The notes beneath the pieces are model-generated. The model did no database searches. It saw only the letters and a program-made list of their open reading frames with translations, and had not been told where the DNA came from. Position numbers and translations under genes: made by a program. From assembly GCA_020635905.1 (NCBI GenBank), contig JACJYV010000003.1, positions 744,001-808,000 on the forward strand: a stretch of DNA of 64,000 nucleotides, read 5' to 3'. Below, in pieces: positions 44,972 through 52,980 of this stretch; position 1 is the first letter of the stretch, and every line of letters starts with the position of its first letter. Source of the DNA: Bacteroidia bacterium. GTDB taxonomy: Bacteria; Bacteroidota; Bacteroidia; J057; JADKCL01.

Positions 44972-46291
44972 CTAATTGGACAAAAACGCATCAATCCCCC
45001 TTGCGGCGGCTTTGCCGTCGGCAGCGCCGTTGACCACTTCCGCGCCGCCGTTCACGGCGTCGCCGCCGGCGAAGTATTGGGGATGGGAGGTCTGGAAGAT
45101 TTCGTTCACCTGGATGCGGCCGCCTTTGTCCAGGGTCAGGCCGGGGATCTGGCTGAGCCAGCCGCTTTGCTTCTCCTGGCCGGTGGCCAGGATGACCATG
45201 TCACACAAAACCACAAACTCAGATCCCTCCACATTGACAACCTGACCGTCTTTCAGGGCAGTGCGGATGAAACGCACGCCTTCGACCCGGTCGTCGCCCA
45301 GGATCTCCACGGGCTGGGCATTGAACAGCCCTTTGACTCCCACGCCTTTGGCGAGGTCGTATTCAAACTCATAGGCGCCCATTTCCTCTTTGGGACGGCG
45401 ATAAGCAAGAATCACACTTTCAGCACCCAGACGGGCGCTTTCTGAGGCTGCATCCATTGCCGTGTTGCCGCCGCCAATCACCACCACCCGCGGTGGCACG
45501 GTGATGGCCGCATGTTCCATGCGCAGGTCCTCAATGAACTCCGTGGCGCCCGTGCAACCCGCTTTGTTTTCGCCAGGAATGCCAATGGAACGGGTATTGC
45601 CCAATCCAATGCCCAGAAATACGGCATCATAAGTGGCTGCAAGCCCCTGCAGGTGACCTGCGGTCACTTCTGAATCGTATTTGACAGTGTAGCCAAACTG
45701 TTTCTCCAGGTAATCCATCTCAACCAGGGCTTCCTGGTTGGTGATTTTGTAGGGGGCCACTCCGTAAACGGTAAGGCCTGAGGGTTTGGATTTAGCTTCG
45801 AATACATCCACGGCGTAGCCCAGGAGGCGCAGTTCGCAGGCACAGGCCAGACCCGCAGGGCCAGCGCCAATCACAGCCACCCGCTTACCATTTTCGGGCG
45901 CCAGTTTATAAAGCAGTTTATTTTCGGCGATGACTTTTCCCGTGGCAAATGACTGCAATCGCCCGATTTCAATGGGTTTTACCTCGGAATGGTTGTACAC
46001 ACAGGCACCTTCACAAAGGACCTCAGTGGGACAAACTTTGCCGCAGGCGTAGCCAAAATAGTTGGAATCGTAGATGGTTTTGGCGGCCCCGTCCACATTG
46101 CCCGTATTGATCTGGCGGATAAAAAGCGGGATGTCAATGCTGGTGGGACAGGCATTCATGCAGGGCGCATCGTAGCAAAACAGACAGCGGGAGCTTTCGT
46201 AATAAGCTTCCGTCTTACTCATGAGGGGCTTTAACTGGGCAAAATTCTGTTCGAATTCGGCCTCATTGGTCGGGGATTTATATTCAGCCAT
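44972..46291 (-). CDS. preT: NAD-dependent dihydropyrimidine dehydrogenase subunit PreT
   Basis: PreT passes electrons from NADH through FAD and iron-sulphur clusters to PreA. The 439-residue protein is of the glutamate-synthase small-chain type. An N-terminal cysteine-rich domain (CLFCYDAPCMNACP, then CGKVCPTEVLCEGAC) binds two 4Fe-4S clusters. It is followed by two Rossmann dinucleotide sites: FAD at GAGPAGLACA and NAD(P) at VIGGGNTAMDAA. The length matches the E. coli subunit. It is downstream of the beta-ureidopropionase gene by 27 bp and probably co-transcribed with it. Confidence 0.93.
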   Translation of the reverse strand: MAEYKSPTNEAEFEQNFAQLKPLMSKTEAYYESSRCLFCYDAPCMNACPTSIDIPLFIRQINTGNVDGAAKTIYDSNYFGYACGKVCPTEVLCEGACVYNHSEVKPIEIGRLQSFATGKVIAENKLLYKLAPENGKRVAVIGAGPAGLACACELRLLGYAVDVFEAKSKPSGLTVYGVAPYKITNQEALVEMDYLEKQFGYTVKYDSEVTAGHLQGLAATYDAVFLGIGLGNTRSIGIPGENKAGCTGATEFIEDLRMEHAAITVPPRVVVIGGGNTAMDAASESARLGAESVILAYRRPKEEMGAYEFEYDLAKGVGVKGLFNAQPVEILGDDRVEGVRFIRTALKDGQVVNVEGSEFVVLCDMVILATGQEKQSGWLSQIPGLTLDKGGRIQVNEIFQTSHPQYFAGGDAVNGGAEVVNGAADGKAAARGIDAFLSN

Positions 46292-46318
46292 AAGGAAAAA
46301 TGTTCGAAGGTATCTGAA

Positions 46319-47185
46319 TTAAAGCTCGGTCAGACGACCGTAGGTCTCGGGGCGGCGATCCCGGAAAAACTGCCAGGTAGAGCGCACTTCCTCGATCATA
46401 TCGAGGTCGAAATCGGCCACCAGGAGTTCGTCGTCGTACTCAGAAGCCTGGGCAAAAATTTGCCCACGGGGATCCACAAAGTAGGAGGTGCCGTAGAAAC
46501 GGCCCAGATTCCAGGGTTTTTCCTCCCCTACCCGATTGATACAGCCCATAAAATAGCCGTTTGCAGCCGCGTGGGCGGGCTGCTCCAATTGCCAGAGATA
46601 CTGGCTGAGTCCGGCCACGGTGGCAGACGGATTGTACACAATCTCAGCTCCGTTGAGGCCGAGAATGCGGGCCCCGTCGGGGAAGTGTCGGTCGTAGCAA
46701 ATATACACCCCCACTTTGGCATAGGCGGTCTGGAACACGGGGTAGCCCATGTTGCCGGGTTTGAAGAAGAATTTCTCCCAAAATCCCGTGGTATGGGGAA
46801 TGTGGTTTTTGCGGTATTTGCCCAGATAGGTGCCGTCTGCGTCGATCACTGCCGCGGTATTGTAGAGGAAGCCAGGGGCTTCCTTTTCGTAAATGGGCAC
46901 GATGATCACCATCTGATACTTTTTCGCGTACTCTGCGAGTCGCTCCGTGGTGGGTCCGGGCACTGCCTCGGCCGAGGCATACCAGGCCTTGTCCTGGCCG
47001 GGACAGAAGTAGGGTGTATTGAATATTTCCTGCAGACAGAGGATTTGCACGCCTTTGCGGCCAGCTTCCTCGATGTAGGGAATGTGTTTTTGAAACATGG
47101 CTTCCACGATTTCGGGAATGCTGCCTTCGCCTTCGGTCATGGGGAGGCTGAGTTGGATCAATCCTGATTTTACGATTCTGGGCAT
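46319..47185 (-). CDS. Beta-ureidopropionase (N-carbamoyl-beta-alanine amidohydrolase), nitrilase family
   Basis: This enzyme should cleave N-carbamoyl-beta-alanine to beta-alanine, CO2 and ammonia, the third step of uracil degradation. The 288-residue protein has the nitrilase triad E53 (LQEIFNTPYF), K126 (YRKNHIP) and C163 (YICYDRHFPD). The NTPYFCP and HTTGFWEKFFF segments are those of the beta-ureidopropionase/N-carbamoylputrescine amidase group. The surrounding cluster decides in favour of beta-ureidopropionase. The dihydropyrimidinase gene lies upstream, beyond several inserted genes. Confidence 0.9.
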   Translation of the reverse strand: MPRIVKSGLIQLSLPMTEGEGSIPEIVEAMFQKHIPYIEEAGRKGVQILCLQEIFNTPYFCPGQDKAWYASAEAVPGPTTERLAEYAKKYQMVIIVPIYEKEAPGFLYNTAAVIDADGTYLGKYRKNHIPHTTGFWEKFFFKPGNMGYPVFQTAYAKVGVYICYDRHFPDGARILGLNGAEIVYNPSATVAGLSQYLWQLEQPAHAAANGYFMGCINRVGEEKPWNLGRFYGTSYFVDPRGQIFAQASEYDDELLVADFDLDMIEEVRSTWQFFRDRRPETYGRLTEL

Positions 47186-47569
47186 ATTTACTTCAGTTTT
47201 TTAACCACAGAGACACAGAGGGCACAGAGAACAGCCGTAATTAGCACATTATGAATTACTTAGACATGGACATTGCTGCTCAGAGGTATTTTCAGTGTTG
47301 ACTGGGTTTTAATTTCTCTTTATTAATGGAATTAAGATAAAAAGGAATTGCCTGGAAAACCAGTTTTCCGAAGGAAAAAGGGGGCTGGGGTCCAAAAATG
47401 CGTGGGGTCGGGTTGGGAGGTGCGGTGGGGCCGGGGCACAAGGGATGCGAAGGGCCGCCCTGCGGTAAGCAGGGCGGGTGCGCAGCACGGAACCCCGAAG
47501 CAAGCCCGACCCGAGCTTAGGCGCCGCAGGCGGGCGAGGGTTGTGCCCAATTCATTCCCCCATTGACCT
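47186..47569. other. Intergenic gap with microrepeats and GC-rich repeat copy C
   Basis: About 380 bp. Near the beta-ureidopropionase start there is an ACAGAGACACAGAGGGCACAGAG tract (47206-47228 region), then AT-rich sequence, then the GC-rich dispersed repeat. No gene is called. An Arg-rich frame over the repeat is an artefact of its composition. Confidence 0.6.
47440..47548 (+). repeat. GC-rich dispersed repeat, copy C
   Basis: It shares the ordered blocks of copies A and B: AGGGATGCGAAGGGCCG at the left, GTGCGCAGCACGGAA in the middle, GCCCGACCCGAG and GCGAGGGTTGTGCCC at the right. A hairpin-forming insert (GCCCTGCGG...CAGGGC) follows the first block. It lies 22 bp from the 3' end of the YD-repeat gene. 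Confidence 0.7.
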
Positions 47570-49477
47570 TTACCTGGGGTAATATTCGTATCTGAATTCC
47601 TCTTTGGTGCGGGATACGGGGGTTTTGTTTTCTTCCACCCGCAGGTTGGGGGCCGGATAGGTATAGACAGTTTGGCTTGCCATTTCCCCTGTGTGGCTAA
47701 AATTTTGGCTGGATATGAGGCGGCCCTGGGAGTCGTATTCTTTGAAGGAATGGGCTGAAAACTGGGAGTAATAATGTTGGGTGAGGTGGGTCAATTTTCC
47801 TGCTGCATTGTATTGGTAGCGAAATTCCTCGCTATAGTTCATTTTCCCGTTGCTATCGGCATGGCCCTGCACCTCACGGTATTTGCGGTTTCCCAGAAAG
47901 TACTCAATTTTTTCGGGCTGGCTGGACTTTGTGACATAATTGAAGGTATTTTTGACCAGGGTATCGCGTTTGTGGGTGTAGGTGATGTATTGGGTCAGGG
48001 TTTTCAGGTGATAACCATTTTGGGGCTCGGTCCAGTCCACGGCCAGGCGCCCGTCGGGATCAAACTCTTTGATGCGCAGGGCATTATAGCCTTCTTTCCA
48101 AACGGTGCGAAATACCAGGGGGTCATCTTCACCGATCTGGTAGCGGATTTTGTAGCGCATGCGGGCGCCTTCTTTTTCGCGGCTCAGGGTGTCGCGGCGG
48201 GTGGTTTGGCCCGACAAGGAAATCCAGCCCTGGCTGCCGACCGTCATGTCATAGCCCATGCGGGGCATTTCGTCAATAAACCAATTCTGCCTGATTTGGG
48301 GCTCGCGAATGGATGAATAAACGGCTATTACGCTGTCTGTTTCGTTGTATTCGTAAGTCAGGAGTTTCAGGGGCACCAGATCATTTATTTTTTGGCCAAA
48401 TAAATCCACCCCGTAACCCAGGTGTTTTTCCTCTAACAGCCTGCCTTTGGCATCGCGGGTGTAGGTTATTTCGCGGGCCAGATCTCCGTTTTTGGCAAAT
48501 TCTTTTTGGGAAATGAGGGCTCCCCGGGGGTCATATTCCCATTTTTGGGTCGCAAGCTGCTCCCCCAGCGGGTTGAAACGGCGCTTTTCGAGGGGCCTGC
48601 CTGCTCCGTTGAGGGTAAATTCGCTCCTGCCTTCCTGACCCCTGGGGGCCATGTCATGATCTGCAAACGATTCGATCAGGTGGCCTTCGGAGTTGTAAGT
48701 CATTTCCTGGTGAAGTTTTTGGTTAGTGGAGAGAAAGTCCAGGGTGGATTCCTTCACCCGGCCCTGCTTGCCGTAGGTCAGTTTGAGTTGCTGGATCAAT
48801 TTCCCATTTTCATCAAAATAATCCTGTTCGACGGGTTGAGTGCATTTGGCATCGCGGTAATGGTAAATGCTGTACACCCGTCCTGCCTCAAACTGGTTCT
48901 TTTTTTGCCAGGTTCCCCGCAGGGGATTCCAGGAGTATTCGGCCAGCACACCCAGCACATTTCCCCCCGGGTCGAGGGTGTGTTCTTCCTTGAGGTGGCC
49001 GGTCGGGCCATATATGTACTCAATAATGCGGGTCCTGTCAGGGGCGCCCGGCCGGGATTCTGTCTTTTTCCAAAGGCGGTCGCCTTTGTATTCGTAGTCA
49101 AACTGCTGGGTAATGGGGCCGCCGTCGTTGGTGAATGACAAGGTTTTCAGGCGCCCTTTTTCATCATATTTTTTATAAATGAGAGCCCTCTTTTTGCCCT
49201 CATTGTCCAGTTCGTAGGCAAGGGTATCCTGCCCCAGCTCATTGAATTCGTGGATCTCCAAGGGATAAAGGTGGTAACTCTCTCCCCTTTCACAGCGCTC
49301 CAGTTGCCCGTCGGGGCGGTAGTATTTTTTATAATACAGGGTGGGCGGCAGGTTTTGCTGCAATTGCCAGACGGAATAATGGTACCAGGTTTTGGTGCGA
49401 TACACAGCCGTATCCTGGCCGAAGGCCAGGGAGGAGGCAAACAGGAAGGTGAGCAGACAGACAGTTTTGGAGATCAT
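47570..49477 (-). CDS. Exported YD/RHS-like repeat protein
   Basis: A 635-residue protein with a signal peptide (about 1-20, LLTFLFASSLAFGQ) and about 20 repeats of the YD/RHS type across its length (for example EYIYGPTGHLKEE, YFDENGKLIQQLKLTY, YNSEGHLIES, YDPRGALISQKEF, YDSQGRLISSQNF). Such repeats form a beta-shell or spiral. No C-terminal toxin domain, protease motif or T9SS sorting domain is seen, so it is not a classical RHS toxin. It is probably a periplasmic or outer-membrane-linked protein. Inverted copies of a GC-rich repeat lie on both sides (C and D), and it splits the pyrimidine cluster, so it may be an insertion. Confidence 0.75.
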   Translation of the reverse strand: MISKTVCLLTFLFASSLAFGQDTAVYRTKTWYHYSVWQLQQNLPPTLYYKKYYRPDGQLERCERGESYHLYPLEIHEFNELGQDTLAYELDNEGKKRALIYKKYDEKGRLKTLSFTNDGGPITQQFDYEYKGDRLWKKTESRPGAPDRTRIIEYIYGPTGHLKEEHTLDPGGNVLGVLAEYSWNPLRGTWQKKNQFEAGRVYSIYHYRDAKCTQPVEQDYFDENGKLIQQLKLTYGKQGRVKESTLDFLSTNQKLHQEMTYNSEGHLIESFADHDMAPRGQEGRSEFTLNGAGRPLEKRRFNPLGEQLATQKWEYDPRGALISQKEFAKNGDLAREITYTRDAKGRLLEEKHLGYGVDLFGQKINDLVPLKLLTYEYNETDSVIAVYSSIREPQIRQNWFIDEMPRMGYDMTVGSQGWISLSGQTTRRDTLSREKEGARMRYKIRYQIGEDDPLVFRTVWKEGYNALRIKEFDPDGRLAVDWTEPQNGYHLKTLTQYITYTHKRDTLVKNTFNYVTKSSQPEKIEYFLGNRKYREVQGHADSNGKMNYSEEFRYQYNAAGKLTHLTQHYYSQFSAHSFKEYDSQGRLISSQNFSHTGEMASQTVYTYPAPNLRVEENKTPVSRTKEEFRYEYYPR

Positions 49478-49529
49478 ACAGAGAAGTGGTGCCCAAATTT
49501 AGGAATTTCCATAAAATTTGAAGGTTTTT

Positions 49530-49643
49530 GGGCGACCCCCGCTTTCCGCGGGGCCGGGCTGCTCCGGGCTCCCTGGCGTTCGGCCGCTGAAGCGCCAGCG
49601 CACATTGCCCCACACCGGCCAGGCCCTCTGCATCCCTGTCGCG
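49530..49643 (-). repeat. GC-rich dispersed repeat, copy D
   Basis: Read on the minus strand it starts GCGACAGGGATGCAGAGGGCC and ends GGGGGTCGCCC, matching the ends of copies A-C. The central hairpin differs (TGGCGTTCGGCC region). It lies about 50 bp before the start of the YD-repeat gene and is inverted relative to copy C. Confidence 0.65.
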
Positions 49644-49681
49644 ACTGGAGGACGGAGTTTAATCCAAACTCCGCTTAAAAC

Positions 49682-50581
49682 TCAATTTCTGTGTGAAGCA
49701 CAAATTTTACATTGGCATGAACTATCTGTAAAGTGCCTTACTCCTACCACTTTCCCATCCTTCCTGTCTGCCCTGGAAAATATTAACTCAAACAGCTCTG
49801 TTTCCCCATTTTCAAGAAACCTCCTCAAGGAATATGAGCAAAGGTCTGCAATTTGAACCATACTTGTTAACTCTGAATCCACGAACAATGGTGTTTCAAT
49901 AATCCTTTCTATCCGTGTCCAAAAAGTACCCTCACTGTGGAAATACTTCATTAGTTTGGTATGATTATGGGCGACAGTTTCATTATTGTCATGAATCAGC
50001 AAGCCATAATTTTTTGAAGTCGAATTTACAGCCTCAGTAATATTGAGAAAATGCTCAAACCTTGAGACAATTTGCTCCAATGCTTGCTCATCTACAGATT
50101 TATTTGCCCTCGCAGGGTCAAAATGTACTTTATCAATGCATTCCGCAAAAAGCCTGCAAAATCCCCAATTACTGACCACCTCAGCAAGGTCCCTGATCAG
50201 AGATTTCCTTTCTTCAAAGGTCAGATGAATGTAGTCATTGGTTTTGTTAAAATTCTTTTTGGTCTGCTTATATTGACTGCTCTTGTTCTGACGCTGAAAA
50301 TCAAGGATTTCCTGTTTTCTGGCCCTTTAAACCTGATAGCGTCTTTGATAATGACTCAGGGAGGCAAAATTTGGGATTTTATTTTGCTCGGTATAATTCC
50401 TGAGAATCCAGGCAGTATGTATTTCTGAATCCTGAAGGCCATATCTTGCCTTCACATTGATGATATCTCTTTCGCAAACTTTCCAATGCCAAATCGGGAT
50501 TGCAAGCCCTGCAAGAACAAAATGAGAAGTGTTTCCAGGAATACTCGAAGTCCCTGATTCGTCAATATAGCACAGATACAT
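49682..50581 (-). pseudogene. DUF3800-family gene broken by an in-frame stop
   Basis: The intact frame would encode about 299 residues. It begins MYLCYIDESGTSSIPGNTS (ATG at 50581), the usual DUF3800 start with its D-E-S-G acidic motif, and continues to SLSHYQRRYQV, where a TAA at 50329-50327 interrupts. The same frame then continues without a shift (RARKQEILDFQRQNK...) to the end, including the second acidic segment FVDSELTSMVQIADLCSY. DUF3800 has an RNase H-like fold and often travels with mobile or defence genes. One base change would restore the gene. It is most likely inactive, although the second part could be translated from GTG 50179. Confidence 0.8.
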
Positions 50582-50734
50582 AATGGAATAAAAAAAGCGA
50601 CTGGTGGTGGGGAAAACTCCCTCCGAATGAGACGCCCTGCGACTCATACCAGACGCTACGTAAATTTAGTCGTTTTTACGGATATTTCAAATTTTTTGTT
50701 AGGTTTGCTGGGAAAGGAATAATAATAACTTCCT

Positions 50735-50998
50735 TTATAGACCCATAATTAATTTCGAACTCACCATTTTTTTCGCTTCCTCGTGGGGTATTCCCTTTCC
50801 GTCCAGATATTCCTGATGCCCCTTCAAAATACTTTCCTTTTCTGCCCGAGAAGCTTTTTCCCACCAATCTCCCTCCCCATGAGATCTGGCAATTTTCTCC
50901 AGTTCAGACAAAATGTCTTCATCATCCAGGCCCTTGAGCCAATCCATTACAAATTGTTTACTGGTTTGGATATCATACCAAAAGATAACGATTTTCAC
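50735..50998 (-). CDS. Orphan addiction-module-type antitoxin-like protein
   Basis: An 87-residue protein starting at GTG 50998; an ATG at 50947 would give 70 residues. The C-terminal half (WWEKASRAEKESILKGHQEY, then GKGIPHEEAKKMV) has the W..LS..EK..I..G....D.G..I..EE pattern of small helical antitoxins of Bacteroidota addiction modules. No toxin gene of the RelE/ParE size is seen on either side. Its start lies just 27 bp from the first copy of the 52-bp direct repeat, and the coding frame is open into that repeat. Function as an antitoxin is inferred from the pattern only. Confidence 0.55.
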   Translation of the reverse strand: MKIVIFWYDIQTSKQFVMDWLKGLDDEDILSELEKIARSHGEGDWWEKASRAEKESILKGHQEYLDGKGIPHEEAKKMVSSKLIMGL

Positions 50999-51024
50999 TG
51001 AAACTTCGTCTGTATTGGTTGCAA

Positions 51025-51076
51025 TCCGCCCCTCAGATCACCATCCCCGTTTTCCCTCTGCGAATAAATTCGCCAT
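51025..51076. repeat. 52-bp perfect direct repeat, copy 1 (duplicate of the dihydropyrimidinase gene 3' end)
   Basis: Identical at all 52 positions to 51537-51588, which includes the last 44 bp of the dihydropyrimidinase gene with its stop codon. The two copies are 512 bp apart and bracket the ParD-like gene. This looks like an attL/attR pair or a duplication scar. Confidence 0.9.
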
Positions 51077-51138
51077 TACCTCGTTTGATCCAATAACAAA
51101 GTTTGCTAAATTTCGTTATTCATTGAAAAAAATGATCC

Positions 51139-51396
51139 ATGAATATTTCACTTACCGCCGAACTTGAGGCCCTGGTTAAAGCCAAAGTTGATTCTGGTCT
51201 TTATAATAACGCCAGCGAGGTGATTCGCGAAGCTTTGAGATTGCTGCATGAAGCAGATCAAATCAAAAGCCTGAAAATGGAGATTTTGAAAAAGGAATTA
51301 AAGGCAGGGATTGAATCTTTGGAAAAAGGGAATGGAAACTCCAAAACCATTGAGCAAATCGCAAATGAAGTTTTGCATGCACCTGAGACCGATTAA
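51139..51396 (+). CDS. ParD-like antitoxin without a toxin gene
   Basis: An 85-residue protein with an N-terminal ribbon-helix-helix region (NISLTAELEALVKAKVDSG, then YNNASEVIREALRLLHE), the signature of ParD antitoxins of the CC2985 type, which bind DNA and neutralise ParE. A helical C-terminal part follows. In complete modules the parE gene starts within or just after the parD stop. Here, about 140 bp of downstream sequence before the repeat holds no ParE-like frame, so this is an orphan or a remnant. It sits between the two copies of the 52-bp repeat. Confidence 0.85.
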   Translation: MNISLTAELEALVKAKVDSGLYNNASEVIREALRLLHEADQIKSLKMEILKKELKAGIESLEKGNGNSKTIEQIANEVLHAPETD

Positions 51397-51536
51397 TCCT
51401 CGAAGTATCAGTTATCGTCTCTTGCTGGAAAGGATGGGAGATTGAAATTGCCCCATTCTATTAAAATCAGATTCATAAACTTTTCTCTCCAACACCCCAT
51501 TAAAATTCTGCAAATTACCAAAGCAGATCAGGGCCG

Positions 51537-51588
51537 TCCGCCCCTCAGATCACCATCCCCGTTTTCCCTCTGCGAATAAATTCGCCAT
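51537..51588. repeat. 52-bp perfect direct repeat, copy 2 (at the dihydropyrimidinase gene 3' end)
   Basis: This copy is part of the functional dihydropyrimidinase gene: it covers its final codons and stop plus 8 bp downstream. It is identical to 51025-51076. Confidence 0.9.
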
Positions 51589-52927
51589 ACCCTTTTTTGA
51601 TTTTAACTTCGCCTTCGTCGATGGCGAGCTGTCCGCGCAGGATGACTTTTTTGGTTTTGCCAGTCACTTCCCAGCCTTCGTAGCCCGAATAGTCCACATT
51701 CATGTGGTGGGTATTCACGGAAATGGTGTGCTCCTCATTGGGATCGAAGATCACAATGTCTGCGTCAGAGCCCACGGCAATGGTGCCTTTGCGAGGAAAC
51801 ATGCCAAAGATTTTGGCTGCATTGGTGGAAGCCGCTTCCACAAACTTGTTGTGGCTGATTTTTCCTTTGCGCACGCCTTCTGAGTAAAGCAATTCCACCC
51901 GGTGTTCGATCGCGGGATGGCCATTGGGGATTTTGGAAAAATCGTCTTTGCCCATGTGCTTTTGCTCCCAGGTAAACGGACAGTGGTCGGTTCCCACCAC
52001 CTGAACCAGTCCCTGGTTCAGGCCGGCCCAAAGGGTTTCCTGATCCTTTTTCTGACGCAGGGGCGGGCTCATCACCCATTTTGCACCTTCAAAATCCCTT
52101 TCATACAGACTGGCATCCAGCAGCAGGTACTGAATACAGGTCTCCACAAATACTTTTTGGTTGCGGCGGGTAGCCAGTCGCACGGCATTGAGGGCGCCTT
52201 CGCAGGTCATGTGCACGATGTAGCCCGGACAGCCCGTGTAGTCAGACATGTCGGCAAAGCGGCCCGAAGCTTCTGCTTCGGTCACCTCGGGCTGGCTGAG
52301 GTAGTGGTACAGGGGCGAAAGTTTGCCCTCAGACCTGTGTTTGGCGATCAGGTGATCGATCATGTCGCCATTGGTGGCGTGTACGGTCACCAGCCCGCCA
52401 TTTTCCTTCACCACCTTCATCAGGCCCACCATTTGTCCGTCGTCGATCATGAGGGCGCCCTTGTAGGCCATGAAGGTCTTGAAGGAGGAAATCCCCTCTT
52501 TCTCAATCATTTGCACGACTTCTTTGGCAGTATTTTCGTTGAAATCCGTGACCGCCATGTGGTAGGAAAAATCACCATAGGCCTTCCCCAGGGACTTATC
52601 CTGCCATTCACGCAGGGCATTATAGAGGGTGTCACCCTGGGTTTGCAGGATGAAGTCTATGACCATGGTGGTGCCGCCATGCAATGCAGCCAGGGTGCCT
52701 GTTTCGTAAGTGTCGGCGGAATAGGTACCCATGAACGGCATGTCGAGGTGCACGTGGGGATCAATCCCGCCTGGAAAAACGAGATGCCCGGTCGCATCAA
52801 TAACCTGATCTGCCTTGAAAGGCAGATTTTTTCCAATGGCAGAGACTTTTTCTCCCTCTATGAACACATCGGCAACGTAATCGTCTGTTGCGGTAATGAC
52901 ACGGCCGTTTTTGATGAGTATAGACAT
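51545..52927 (-). CDS. hydA: Dihydropyrimidinase
   Basis: This enzyme opens the ring of dihydrouracil or dihydrothymine to give the N-carbamoyl-beta-amino acid, the second step of the pathway. The 460-residue amidohydrolase has the complete binuclear metal site: H58 and H60 in DPHVHLDMP, carboxylated Lys150 (SSFKTFMAYKG), H183 (VHATNGD), H239 (VHMTCEGA) and D314 (GTDHCPF). The ATG at 52927 was chosen; an upstream TTG would add four residues. The last codons are duplicated 512 bp downstream. The NCS1 transporter gene ends 53 bp upstream, in the same direction. Confidence 0.94.
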   Translation of the reverse strand: MSILIKNGRVITATDDYVADVFIEGEKVSAIGKNLPFKADQVIDATGHLVFPGGIDPHVHLDMPFMGTYSADTYETGTLAALHGGTTMVIDFILQTQGDTLYNALREWQDKSLGKAYGDFSYHMAVTDFNENTAKEVVQMIEKEGISSFKTFMAYKGALMIDDGQMVGLMKVVKENGGLVTVHATNGDMIDHLIAKHRSEGKLSPLYHYLSQPEVTEAEASGRFADMSDYTGCPGYIVHMTCEGALNAVRLATRRNQKVFVETCIQYLLLDASLYERDFEGAKWVMSPPLRQKKDQETLWAGLNQGLVQVVGTDHCPFTWEQKHMGKDDFSKIPNGHPAIEHRVELLYSEGVRKGKISHNKFVEAASTNAAKIFGMFPRKGTIAVGSDADIVIFDPNEEHTISVNTHHMNVDYSGYEGWEVTGKTKKVILRGQLAIDEGEVKIKKGYGEFIRRGKTGMVI

Positions 52928-52980
52928 CTGTTGATTCAATTAGCAATGAACAATGTACAATGAACAATTTTGTTTTCTGC

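Noticed and set aside
47348..47566. Arg-rich 72-codon frame (and frames on the other strand)
   Set aside because: They lie over the GC-rich dispersed repeat, where stop codons are rare by composition.
49682..50179. Annotating the DUF3800 remnant as two independent genes or as a frameshift
   Set aside because: Reading the bases between the two parts shows the same frame throughout with a single TAA at 50327-50329, so it is one gene with a nonsense codon.
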